From contig NW_005434619.1 in NCBI RefSeq assembly GCF_000315625.1, positions 198,723-225,362 on the forward strand: DNA of 26,640 bases. Reading direction: 5' to 3'. The DNA is from Guillardia theta CCMP2712. Lineage: Eukaryota > Cryptophyceae > Pyrenomonadales > Geminigeraceae. The number at the start of each line of letters is the position of its first letter. The stretch's first letter is position 1. The translations under genes were made by a program, and so were the position numbers. Shown here in pieces: positions 9,481 through 18,901 of the stretch. The notes beneath the pieces are model-generated. The model had not been told where the DNA came from, did no database searches, and saw only the letters and a list, made by a program, of their open reading frames with translations.

Positions 9481-10726
9481 TCGGTCAACTGTTGAGATTT
9501 CCAGCCGCAGAGGTGAATGATTGAAGTTTTGTTTGCAGTGCTGAGGTGGAGGTGTGAGGAGGAATTCAGGATACAGGACTCGTGTTTAGACCATGACTGT
9601 TGGGGCACGGTGACCAGACCAAAGATTCATACCGCACACCGTGCCCCGCACATGGAGGGGAATGGGTTTCATGTCCTAGCCGACAGTAGTAGCCTGTCGT
9701 GCTCGTTGTGTGCTAGTAAACGCAATAGTGATTGCTCTGGTGTTGCGTGTACAACAACTGTGATGGACAACAAGCGATGATTGAAGGCAAGTGTGGACAG
9801 GAAAGAAATGGTCCAAGTAAGAAGTTAAAAAAAGAGCAGATTTTTATTTGGCTACATGACAAAAGATGGATACAACGTTGGGAGCAGGGGCCCAGCGACC
9901 TTTGGACAGAGCTGCAGATGGCTTTCAGCAAGGACGAGCAACTCTAGGGGAGGGAGGATGAAGCAAAGAAGATACGGCTACTATGAACAAGCATCATGGA
10001 GGACAAGAGAACCTGGCCTTCAAGGAAGAGGGGGAAGACGGGAAGGGATATTGTTTTTTTACTGAAAATAGGATGATGACTCGTAGAAAAAATGGGGTAC
10101 CGTTCATTTAGTTGGAAAAAAAAGGATACAGAGGGGGTGGGGTCCTCTATTTCGGAATGGAAAAGTCATGACCAGGGGAGGACGGCTGAACTAGTTCAGG
10201 TCGAGAGTGAGCAAGGGACTGACGAGGATGGTGAGGGAGAGCGTTGGGAGAGGTTGAGTGAATCGCAGGAATATTCAGAGCACTTAGTGTTCAGAGCACT
10301 GCCACTCACCAATGCTGACTCCCTTTCAACTCGAATTGGAAATACAAGCTGTCACTTCTGAAATTGTTTCCGTAGATCACATACCTGAGGTAAACCTGTT
10401 TCTTCCTGCTGGCCTTCGCCTGTTGACCTATATGCCAGGAAGGGCCAATGGACTATTGAGCACACCGAATTTTGCGCTGGATTCGAGCAGCATTCTTGAA
10501 GGCAACCCTTCAAATTCGTACAAAGTCTAATAGAACAAACAAAAAGAAATGAAACACGAGCATGTCCAAAAGAAGACGAGGAGGGATGAATGAGCGGAGA
10601 GAATTCCGTTGTGGTTTGCACTATAACAATCGACTACAAACAATTTATGTGAGTCTACCTTCTTGATCAAAGAATTTGATATTTGCTATTCCGACATCCC
10701 TCCTAATTTCATCCTGAGCGTGCACA
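9481..10726. other. Region without a confident gene, between copies B and C
   Basis: Several short plus-strand frames are open (for example about 9517-9780 and 10092-10361), but none shows a recognisable domain or a coherent exon chain. A GTACCG...GGGGTGGGGTCC stretch near 10090-10150 resembles the G-rich patches at 7600-7900 and 12360-12470. Confidence 0.4.
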
Positions 10727-11257
10727 TTACAACTCATTGAAACTCAGGTTAGCCTCTCCGACCTCCTCTCCCTCCCCTTGTCCCTTACACTCTGCCCCTC
10801 CCAGGTTGCCTTCAATAACAATCTCTCCCTCTCCACCCTCCCCCTTCCCTCCCCCCTGCCCCCCTTCCCCCTTGTCCGTGCAGCTCAGCCCCGCAATCAC
10901 ACAGCGCCAGCACGGTCGCGTCTCCTCGCACCACAGCCCGCTCTCCCGGCAGTGATCGCACGGCTTCCCGCTCGTCTCCTCCCTGCTTGGCCTCCTTCTC
11001 TTCCTCGCGCTCGCGTCCTCCTCCACGCACTCCTGAAGGTCCTCCATGCACCGCCCGCAAGGCCGCCCGTCGTCGCACCTCAGCTTCCTTCTCCTGCACC
11101 CCTCGCACGCCTTGGCCGCCCTCCGCTTCCCTTGCGACGGCGCCGGCACGTCCTCGCCCCCGGGCTCCAGGAAGCTCTCCACGTCCGACGACGACATCTG
11201 CAGGTACGGCAGCTCGTCGTCCACCGACGGCAGCCCTGACGGGCACTCTTGGCTCAT
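10727..11257 (-). CDS. Double Zn2Cys6 zinc-cluster protein, copy C
   Basis: Second intact copy, 176 residues from ATG 11257. It keeps all twelve cluster cysteines at the same positions and spacing as copy A (51-77 and 100-126). The only obvious change around the clusters is Met to Leu (MEDLQECVEE). The C-terminal tail is different: after GGGKGEGG it reads EGEIVIEGNLGGAECKGQGE and ends VGEANLSFNEL, so the homology stops just past the second cluster. The open frame extends upstream to 11482 and the start is uncertain, as for copy A. The very high identity of A and C suggests a recent duplication. Function is inferred as DNA binding from the Zn2Cys6 signature; no fungal-type middle homology domain is present. 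Confidence 0.8.
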   Translation of the reverse strand: MSQECPSGLPSVDDELPYLQMSSSDVESFLEPGGEDVPAPSQGKRRAAKACEGCRRRKLRCDDGRPCGRCMEDLQECVEEDASARKRRRPSREETSGKPCDHCRESGLWCEETRPCWRCVIAGLSCTDKGEGGQGGGKGEGGEGEIVIEGNLGGAECKGQGEGEEVGEANLSFNEL

Positions 11258-11780
11258 CGCCTCTGCCAAAGACTTGCGCCCGACCTCAAGACGGCTGGCG
11301 CCCAGATCGTGTCTGTAGTATCCCCTGCTCGTACACACCCTAGTCACCCCCACCCATGTCTCCACGAAGCCTTGGTACTGATCTCTCCGGGCCTCCATGA
11401 GGTCATGACATGACCTGGAGGTCACCGTGCCCGGTAGAGGAGCTTTGCTATGAGCGCGTGCTGGGGCAGACGGCTTGTTCAAGGGAGTCCAGAGCTGTCA
11501 CTCAAGAGAAGGATGCCGTTGTTCTGATGCCGAGGTCCTGGCGCCACTACACGTCAGTAAGCCTTCAACACGCGTCCTGTATTCATGTCAGGATCGCAAA
11601 CATGGCAGGTCGACTGATGATGGCCTTCTACTTCTGCTTGCACCTACAAACCCCTTAGCCTCCTCTGCTGTCAGACGACAGTCTCGTGCATATATCAACT
11701 TTGCTCGACTAGAGCTGGCAAAGGTGGTAAGCGCTCCTAAGACTGGAGGATGAGGTAGAGTCGAGGAGATCAGGAAGGAA
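10757..11780. repeat. Duplicated segment, copy C
   Basis: The most complete copy. The left part (about 10836-11425) matches copy A and holds the zinc-cluster gene. The right part (about 11444-11780) matches copy B. The middle, absent from copy B, is about 11030-11443. Downstream of 11780 similarity to copy B ends. Confidence 0.86.
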
Positions 11781-13590
11781 TGGATAAGGGCAGAAGGCAA
11801 TTCAGGGGAATGAAACATGAAAATTTGAAATACAATGGAGTTTGAACGCTTCTCATGTCACAGTGAAGAGCAGGAGAAGCGGGAATGGAAAATTTCAGGT
11901 GATGGTATGAAAGGTTATCAAGTGAAATGCTGTAAACAACATGGTCTCATGAACGTTTTTGAGGGGCGACATGGGAAGCTAATGGATCAACTGAGAAAGT
12001 GAGATAGACGGGAAGAGTATGTTCTTTAACATGAAGATTGGATATGAAGCATTAGCATACAGAAACAAGGTCGGGTCAATGCGAAAGGAGAGTGTAGAGG
12101 AAACAGAATGCATGCAACTTGCGGATGAAATTTGTAGTGCAACTCGTGGATGGCCAGGACACAAGTAAGCATAGGGGGCCAACGAAAGTGTTCAGGAGTT
12201 CAAGCAAAGCAGACGCATGTTGCAAGAAGATGCAGAGGATAGGAGAAGTGCGTGATTAGGAGAAGGCGGCTGGGGCAGGCGGCCAAGAGGCTTCGAGGAG
12301 GATCAGAGGAATAGTACCAGGGTGTGAACATGTAGGATGGAAGGGGGCGCGACAACGGGGTCAAATGTACTAAAATGATAGGGTACTGGGGTCTAGGGGG
12401 TAGTTTGACATGGGGTAGGGTGCGTTTGGTGGTAAAGACAGGGGTGGAGAGAGGATATGCGGGGTCTTAGCGACTTTCTGGTCAAAAAAAAATTCAAAAA
12501 AACATCGTGACCCGAGCAATTGCCGAATCGAGGTTCGAGAAGGGGTACTTCCGATGGTGAAAATATGGTAGGAGAGGGGTGGGTGGTATGATCGGAGTAA
12601 TCTCACAATCTCGAAATAATAGAAATAGATGGTTTCGGCATCGATCGAGGAATTTTCTATTTCGGGCAGGGGATTGATTTTATATGTATTGTAGCCTCTC
12701 CGAAAAAAAAGATTTTTATCTTTTTTTGGTTTTGGTCCAAAATTGGAAGGCGGAGGAAAGAAAAAGGCTCAACAGGGGGGCGGATAGTGAGTGGGGGCGT
12801 GAGGGAGGGTTGAGGAAGGGGAGGAAGGAGACTGAAACACCTGTGGGAGCTCCCTCAGATCATTCCTCTTCCATCAAAGACAACGATATACGCCTTCGAT
12901 CGCCGTCCTCCTTCACTATCCATTTCGCCTGCTTGCCCGCACGATCAATATATCGCTGTCTCAATTCTTCCCTCATCCACTGTCCAGCTATATCTTCATA
13001 TCTACCCCTGTCCCTGGCACATTCTACCCAAATTCCAGCTCTCCTTCCTTCTTTCGTGCACTTTATCTCTGCCTCTCCATCATCTCCCCTCTTCCTCCCT
13101 CTTCTTGCCCAATTTTCGTCTATTCCATCCAAAATTTACTCCAAACCTTAGTGTGTCAAGGAAGAGGAGCTCTGTATGGGGTCTCGGGGAGGGATAAAAA
13201 GCCCTTGAAAGGCTGATGTGGAGCTGATGCATTGCCGTTTTAAGAATCACAGAGAACAGAAGGAAGGGAATGAAAGGTGGTGAAGAATTGAGTGAGGTAA
13301 GGAGCAATTGGATTGTGACGGTGAAGAAGGGAGTGCAAAGTCACCGATGGCGGAGGAGGAAAGGATGGAGCGAGCGAGCGGAAAAGGACGTGAAGGAGTT
13401 TGAATTGAGACAGTATTGAGCCATATGGGAGGGGAGAGCAAAGAGAAATAGGAGAACGAGAAGGCTGAAAGGGTGATAGGGGGGGAAAGGGGGGGGGGGG
13501 AGCGGGGGCATGGAAATTGGAGTGGGAAGGGGCAAGCGCGCAAGGAGCGGGCGAGGGGTTGGGAGGCAGAGAAAGATGCAGGGAAGGTAT
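11781..13590. other. Long region without a confident gene
   Basis: Both strands hold open frames of 60-155 codons. The best-looking is minus 13132-12860 (CARDRGRYEDIAGQWMREEL), but it has no recognisable family and no supporting splice pattern. 12360-12470 is rich in GGGTA/GGGGT words, and 13480-13500 includes a run of 12 G. I call no gene here. Confidence 0.45.
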
Positions 13591-13696
13591 TGATATCCTG
13601 TGCGTATTGAATGATATCCTACACGAATTTGAATGATATCCTGTACGTATTGAAAAATATTATATACGTTCTGAATGATATCCTGTACGTATTGAA
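13591..13696. repeat. 21-bp minisatellite, five units
   Basis: Five head-to-tail units at 13591, 13612, 13634, 13655 and 13676. The consensus begins TGATATCC and ends GTATTGAA. Units 1, 3 and 5 are nearly identical, unit 2 is 22 bp, and unit 4 is diverged (starts AAATATTATATACG). Because 21 is a multiple of three, the minus strand stays open as a YVQDIIQ-type heptapeptide repeat; this is probably incidental. Confidence 0.93.
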
Positions 13697-13931
13697 AAAA
13701 GATTACACTGCTGGTATATTCAGCCTTCCTGCTTTGTGAGTGGAGCCAACGTCGAGGGAAGCAATAAGTGTTGTGGAAGGAACCAATATTGTGACCACGA
13801 TACAACACAGCGAACCGAGTTTATTGTACACTGCACAACCACACTTCAGACCCTCTGGTTCATAAAGCAATCAATCTACATCAGCATGTACAAAGACAGT
13901 CTCTGACTGCCTCAACAATATCTACAGAAAC

Positions 13932-14308
13932 CTACTCGTGGGGCGAGTATCGCTCCTTCATCACTCGATACTTCTTGAACTGAATAATAGCGCAGAGCTC
14001 ATTCCGTATGTACCACCTGATGATATTCAAACTTACTGCATGAAAACAAAAACTTAAAACACCTGCCCCGAGCCACAGCTCGCCTTATTTCTATGTCATC
14101 CTCAAGATGGCGATTTGTGAAGAACGCTTCCTTCACTTTCTTCTTGATGATCTGAAGACCACCTTCCATAGCTATTGACATTTTCTTCATGCTTGATAAC
14201 TTGATACATACCAGGATAATCTCGACCAACAAGAATGAATCGCTTGTACAGATCTCGAACAAGAGGATGCATAGATCTGTGGAGAAACAGCTTCACATGA
14301 AGCAGCAT
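13932..14308 (-). CDS. ETFRF1: ETFRF1/LYRM5-like LYR-motif mitochondrial protein
   Basis: Small mitochondrial regulator of electron-transfer flavoprotein, 96 residues. Exons on the minus strand: 14308-14212, 14171-14063 and 14016-13932, split by introns of 40 and 46 nt, all in frame to TAG at 13932. The LYR-type motif is DLYKRFILVGRDYP (Leu20-Tyr21-Lys22), followed by KKKVKEAFFTNRHLEDD and a C-terminal FKKYRVMKERYS. This order matches human LYRM5/ETFRF1, which also has LYK and GRDYP and ends in RKYRAMKQRY. Two in-frame starts exist. ATG 14308 gives the leader MLLHVKLFLHRS, plausible for mitochondrial import; ATG 14272 starts at MHPLVRD. Other LYR proteins were considered, but the GRDYP and KYR-MK-RY blocks favour this subfamily. 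Confidence 0.9.
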
Positions 14309-15377
14309 TGCTAGGTCGGCAAGACTTGCCTTTTCTTCCTTCTTCCAGCCGTACAGAGATCACTCGATTTTGAGTTCTCACTTTAAATTCAGACTTGCCA
14401 GACTGTACCTAATTTCAACAACTTGTTACAATAAGGTTGAAATCCGCAATACAACTCAGAATTCTATTGAATTCTTCTGGTTAAGTACTAACGGCATCCC
14501 AAAAGTGATTGAGGGGGGAGCAAAACGACAAGAACATCACTGCTACTTTCATCCTCCAACGTCCGTCTCCTTCTACGCAGGAACTACAACATTGTTGGCA
14601 TCGCTCCGGCTTTGTCCTTGAGCCCTCGTCCCTGCAGCATCACATGTAAGGACTGTGATTGGAGGAGGTTGGAAGAGACACTTGTGCACAACACAACAGA
14701 TGCTCATATCAAGTGTTCCCGAAGTCTCCCCTCAACTTGCGGGTGGCAAGAAGGGGGAGACGGACCTTCTCGAGCACGCGGGGAGGTTCACTCGCAGTGC
14801 CTCTCGTGCACATAGACAGAGAGACATCCCGCTCGACTTGTACAGCACAAAGAATGCGACAAGGAACAGAGGGTCAGATTTGGCTCGTTGAATCATAGCA
14901 TCCAAGGATGTTCGAGGTCGCAGATCTCGCAAGCGAATGGTATGAACGCACCTTTGGGAGCGATTCTGCAGCCTCCAAGGCTGAACAAGACAACGACGAT
15001 GCTTAAACACTACCAATACATCCTCACCTTCCTCTGTATCTGCTTCCTCTCTCACTTTCTTGCCCTGCCTCGTCACGCATGCCCTCTCCTCTGCTGTCCT
15101 CCCCCTCCCCCTCCCCCTCCCCTTCCCCCTCCCCTCCCCTTCCCCCTCCCCCCCCCTCTCGCGCCTTGGCCACCACAGGCTTATTATATATTCAACTGAT
15201 TTGTACCAAAATGTTTACTCAAGTTTATCTTTTTGGTATAGAATTTGACATTCTGTGGTACAGTTTGATATACTCAGCAACTAATTTGAAATTTAAAATG
15301 TAATTTAGATAGCTAATACATTTTACTGAAATCAAAATGAGGTCGTGCAAGTTTGAGAGTCATCTGATCCACACAAA
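14309..15377. other. Region between divergent genes, no confident gene
   Basis: 14600-15000 has overlapping open frames on both strands. One plus-strand frame from ATG 14910 reads MFEVADLASEWYERTFGS and stops after 32 codons, perhaps part of a 3' exon, but no partner exon joins cleanly. 15100-15165 is a CCCCTC array. 15190-15330 is AT-rich and immediately precedes the SelM-like gene. Confidence 0.4.
15098..15165. repeat. (CCCCCT)n pyrimidine array
   Basis: Imperfect CCCCCT and CCCCTT units on the plus strand, intergenic between the ETFRF1-like and SelM-like genes. Confidence 0.9.
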
Positions 15378-16411
15378 ATGCTCAGGCGTTGGCAAGGGGC
15401 GCGGGCGGCCCTTATGGTAGTCGCCATGTCAGTCTCGCTTGTCAGCTGCGAACTGCAACAAGGGGAGGAAGGAGGAGACGGAAGCTGCAAGGCAAGGTGA
15501 GAAGAACTGCCATGCAACGACCTTCTCATAAGGTTGATGTGGCAGCGAGGCTATAGAAAAAGTTCAGCCCCGATACAAGCCTAGCGCGGCCACCTTGACA
15601 GCATTCTTCAAGCTCCATGAGCCCAGGGAGCTTGACTGGAAAGCAGAGTTTGCTGTGCTAGAGATAACTGATGGCTGCCCCTTGAATGGCATGTATCGTC
15701 GGTATTCCAGTAGAATGTCGCTCCAGAGAACCTGAACTTTTGGAAGCTTCAAGCACTGGATCTCGGAGGGTGCCACAGCATTCCCTAGGCTCAAGATCAA
15801 AACTAGTCCTGGAATGGATCCGGTATGTCGTCCGCTTCAACCCTGACATGTCCATGATGCAAGTCTACACTCTCCGAAAAACGTGTTTGCAGATCATGCA
15901 GTTTCAAGACACGGAAGCAGTGCCTGAGGTTGTTGTTCGATTTTTGTGATTTTACAGCTCTGAAATGTCGGAAGGGGAATCTTGGGAAAGCGAGAGTTGA
16001 TATTAGCGTAAGATCAAGCGTTGCTGAGAACATTCACCAACACAACTTACCTCAGGAGATGGAGATTGGAGAGGTCGAAGAATTGTTGCAAAGAAGAGGG
16101 ATAGCAAAAGTATGAGAGGAACATGGTATTTGTTTCGAGTTTTTGAATGATCATTCTTGCCCAGGATCCTGTTCTGGCTGACAAGGTAAAAACATGGGAT
16201 TTTGTCATTTTTGTGCATTCCTTGTTTGTCACCTCTGAATAGCACTGGACTGTTATATCAGGCGGAAGCAACTAAGCAGGCAAGGTTAGCGAAAGAAGAG
16301 CAGGCAAAGAAAGAAAGAGAGATGGTGAGTGTATGTTTTTTCCGCTCGTCATTTTCCTGTTTTGATTGATTGATGTAATTGTTACAGCAAGATCCCAAAA
16401 TCTCTAGATGA
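15378..16411 (+). CDS. SelM/Sep15-like secreted thioredoxin-fold protein, non-selenocysteine form
   Basis: Predicted ER-lumen protein of the SelM/Sep15 family, 206 residues. Eight exons: 15378-15496, 15546-15692, 15747-15822, 15893-15928, 15975-16109, 16165-16185, 16262-16324, 16388-16411; every junction keeps frame. An N-terminal signal peptide is clear (RAALMVVAMSVSLVSC). The body aligns by eye with SelM: VLEITDGCPLNG for the redox loop (residues 77-88), FPRLKIKTSPGMDP for the block around PGADP, and LPQEMEIGEVEELLQRRG for the last helix. The family's CxxU/CxxC motif reads T81-D-G-C84, so the Sec position is Cys and the partner Cys is Thr. The tail is charged (KQARLAKEEQAKKEREM); no KDEL is seen. 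Introns 15693-15746 and 15929-15974 use AAG acceptors. Redox function is doubtful with a single cysteine. Family assignment is moderate to good; exact borders of exons 3-5 are inferred. Confidence 0.75.
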
Positions 16412-16801
16412 GCCCTGGAAAAGAGCCTTTTTAACATCGAACAGTATGACCGATGAATGCAGATTGATCCACCTCTGTCGTCTTCTGAATTCAATAATAC
16501 TTCTTACACGCACCGACTTCATCAAAAGACAACCATGTCGTATACTAAGCAGCACTCGTTACGAGTGTGCATGAACTCTCGCTCGAGAAACCTCATACAA
16601 CCCAAGGCTATGAGCGAATTGACATACATGTATTGAAAAGATATTTGCCAGGCTTAAGTCGCTGTATCACTAAGCTCCTGTTTTTGATGTGGACGTCGTT
16701 GCTGACGACGATGACGTCGATGACGCTGTATCCACAGCTCGAATGTAGTCTCCGCGTATCTGTGAGTACTGGTAGCACCTCTGTAAACAGCTATGACTTA
16801 G
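16412..16801. other. Intergenic region between convergent genes
   Basis: Lies between the SelM-like gene (+) and the secreted-protein gene (-). A short acidic plus-strand frame near 16685-16746 (VDVVADDDDVDDAVSTARM) is open, but isolated and unsupported. Nothing else is seen. Confidence 0.6.
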
Positions 16802-17766
16802 TCACTTCATGGTGATGAACATGAGGACCTGAGGAGATCCATCCTGCAGAGGAATCTTGTCGTAGAAGAAGACTGGGCCACCACTTACTCCAATGATTGT
16901 GAAGGGGCAGGCATCTTCGGTGATGCCTGGTTAAAAAAAGAAAGGGTTGAGCATGGAACACGAACAAAGTAGAAATCAGCACCAAATGCTGCTAAACACT
17001 TCTTCCCTTCGGCACCTGTTTGAACACGGCGGAGCCAAACTGCAACCGAACATCAGCGGTGGTTAGTTCACAGCTCTGACATCGCACCAGTGCCATCTAC
17101 AAGCTCTTCACATGCTGCGCATGCTGGATAGCAGGGGCAATTCTTGATCTCTCTGATGAACAACCATGTTTCGTTCTCATTCCTCCAAGTGTTGCGATAG
17201 TAGAGAGATCCGCGTGAGTTGAAATTCCTGCCATCAGGGCCATCCGGCCAGTTGTACTGCTTACAAAACATCCCCCAGACAAGCGGATCCTTGGTCCCAA
17301 CATGAAAGGAGCTGAACGTGTAAGGTTCGATGTCCAGTCGAGTGTTTCCGATGACTCGCTGAGGCTTCATCTCTTTCTGCACTGACGGAGCCGAGGCCAG
17401 AGGGGTCACGCCGAAGGCCGAGAGCCCTTGGTACGGCTGGAAAGCACATTGCTGCTTCAGGACCTCTTGCGATCCCATCTGGATCACGGCACTCAGGGTC
17501 CTTGTTGTACAATCCTTCTTGTCATAACAGAAGTAGATGGTGGTGGAGCCCTGCGCTTGAGTGATGGAGAGCTCGTAGCTGTAGGAGTAAGGGAAAGGTC
17601 CGAGGCAGGGAGGGGGCACGATGTCATTCACATCGCCCTGCATCTCCATGAATTGATAGGTCATGCTGTAGACTCCTTGCACGTACGGTGTTTGTGTTGA
17701 GCACTGATCGATTAGAAAGAAAAGGCAGATGATAGGGACGGAGAGAAGATTCCTGGTGATCGTCAT
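16802..17766 (-). CDS. Secreted protein of unknown family
   Basis: About 276 residues, three exons on the minus strand: 17766-17101, 17039-17000 and 16926-16802. I chose ATG 17766 because it starts directly at a signal peptide (MTITRNLLSVPIICLFFLID); the frame is open upstream to 17826. The mature part has several cysteines (VPPPCLGPFPYSYSYEL, YFCYDKKDC, CPCYPACAACEEL), a Trp/Asn-rich stretch (YNWPDGPDGRNFNSRG, N-glycosylation site in NENETW) and a C-terminal beta-like segment (DACPFTIIGVSGGPVFFYDK). I do not recognise the fold. The first intron could instead begin at GTGCG 17085 and the second at GTGCCG 17015, giving a different 20-residue linker. A continuous reading would stop early at 17068; splicing is preferred because the distal exon is clearly protein-like. 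It would be secreted or lumenal. Confidence 0.65.
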
Positions 17767-17829
17767 GATTGAAGCCTCAGAAGCTCGTTCTCGACCAGTG
17801 GCAAAGGTTCGTTCCTCTACTCTCACAGT

Positions 17830-18435
17830 CTCATCTCCTCACTGCGCCGCCATGGCCTTTACGGTCGCCTTCCGCCAGCCGCTGAGCCATGACGCCGGGC
17901 GACACTTCAACTTGAATGATTTTGACAGCCGGTCAAGTAAGATGTGGGGCGGGCCCGGCCCGGCGGGGCCTCCCGGTTGACTGAGTCACTTGCCAACTTT
18001 GCTCAGTGAATCATGGAACTTGAGCCGGGAGGCTTCAGGCGGCGCGTGCCATCAAAGTGCGAAGCCTTAAAGATCAGTACGAGGACAATCAGGAGAGTCG
18101 AGGAGGCTGTCGCACAGGCCACTGACACCGGGCGAGAAGAGAAAAGACGGAGCGCCGGAGAACTTGACACTGCACTGCCACCGAAACCGGGGGTACTCAG
18201 TACCAGGCTCAGCCGGGCCGCTCGTGATGACTCTCAGTCAACTTGGCAAAAAGCCTTGGCAACTTGACGGCCCGCAGACCGTACTAACTGAGTTGAGACA
18301 AGAAGTTTCAAAGCCTGAACTTCGGAAGTTCAGTAAAGATCGGACCGGACTCAGCCTGTGACCGTGAACTCGGAATGATCGTCGGGGCGGCCCCCGGAAC
18401 TTCGGAACTTTGGTGGGCTAGTATACGTGACCGTT
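17830..18435. other. GC-rich island between divergent genes
   Basis: Contains GGGCGGGCCCGGCCCGGCGGGGCC near 17945, GACTGAGTCACTTGCC, CAACTTGA, ACTGAGTTGAG, GAACTTCGGAAGTTC and GAACTTCGGAAC. Its short words recur in the islands at 2185-2430 and 3755-4040. It starts about 65 nt upstream of the secreted-protein start (17766) and ends about 470 nt before the membrane-protein start (18902). Frames through it do not resemble proteins. Confidence 0.5.
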
Positions 18436-18901
18436 ATATGAGTAACGGAAAGTTCTGAATTTGCCTTCGGTCCGTAGCCTGGGGTGACTCTTCACTAAGC
18501 CGCGCCCGCCATGTCCCTGCTGGATTGCGAATGAGCTGATTGCAATGGCGGATATGGAAGCGCAGTCGCGATAGACAACTTATGGCTGTGTGATAGAGAG
18601 AGATCACGCCTTGATGCTGCAGTGCTTGATGCATGTATGTGTCTTCATGCCATGCTTTCAAGTGTCTTCATATGTCTTCACATTGAAGTGTCTTCAAGTT
18701 TGCTAAGGGAGAAGCTTGTTATGTCCTTCTCTGTTGTCAGCTAGATGGACAGGAATAGAACATTTTGTCGAGGTGACACTCGAAGCTAGCATTGCCAGGA
18801 CGCAGGATCCATGTTTAGCTAAACACATGAAGCAGCCCCGGCCCGGCTGCTTACAAACCTACAACTATCGCTGTTGACAAGCTTGTGCGCGGCAGGTCAT
18901 C
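18436..18901. other. Intergenic region upstream of the membrane-protein gene
   Basis: 18645-18710 has a short degenerate repeat of GTGTCTTCA (GTGTCTTCATGC, GTGTCTTCATATGTCTTCAC, GTGTCTTCAAG). A small GCCCCGGCCCGGC patch lies at 18834-18848. No gene is recognised. Confidence 0.55.

Noticed and set aside
13341-13808. 155-codon minus-strand frame including the YVQDIIQ heptapeptide repeat
   Set aside because: The 21-bp repeat length preserves frame by arithmetic; flanking sequence is low complexity and no splice or domain support exists.
15733-15735. In-frame TGA in the SelM-like region, considered as a selenocysteine codon
   Set aside because: It falls inside a 54-nt intron (15693-15746) whose removal restores the family alignment; the Sec position is occupied by Cys84.
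17068-17100. Stop codon at 17068 as the true end of the secreted-protein gene
   Set aside because: Downstream minus-strand sequence encodes a clearly protein-like segment (DACPFTIIGVSGGPVFFYDK) reachable by in-frame introns of normal size.
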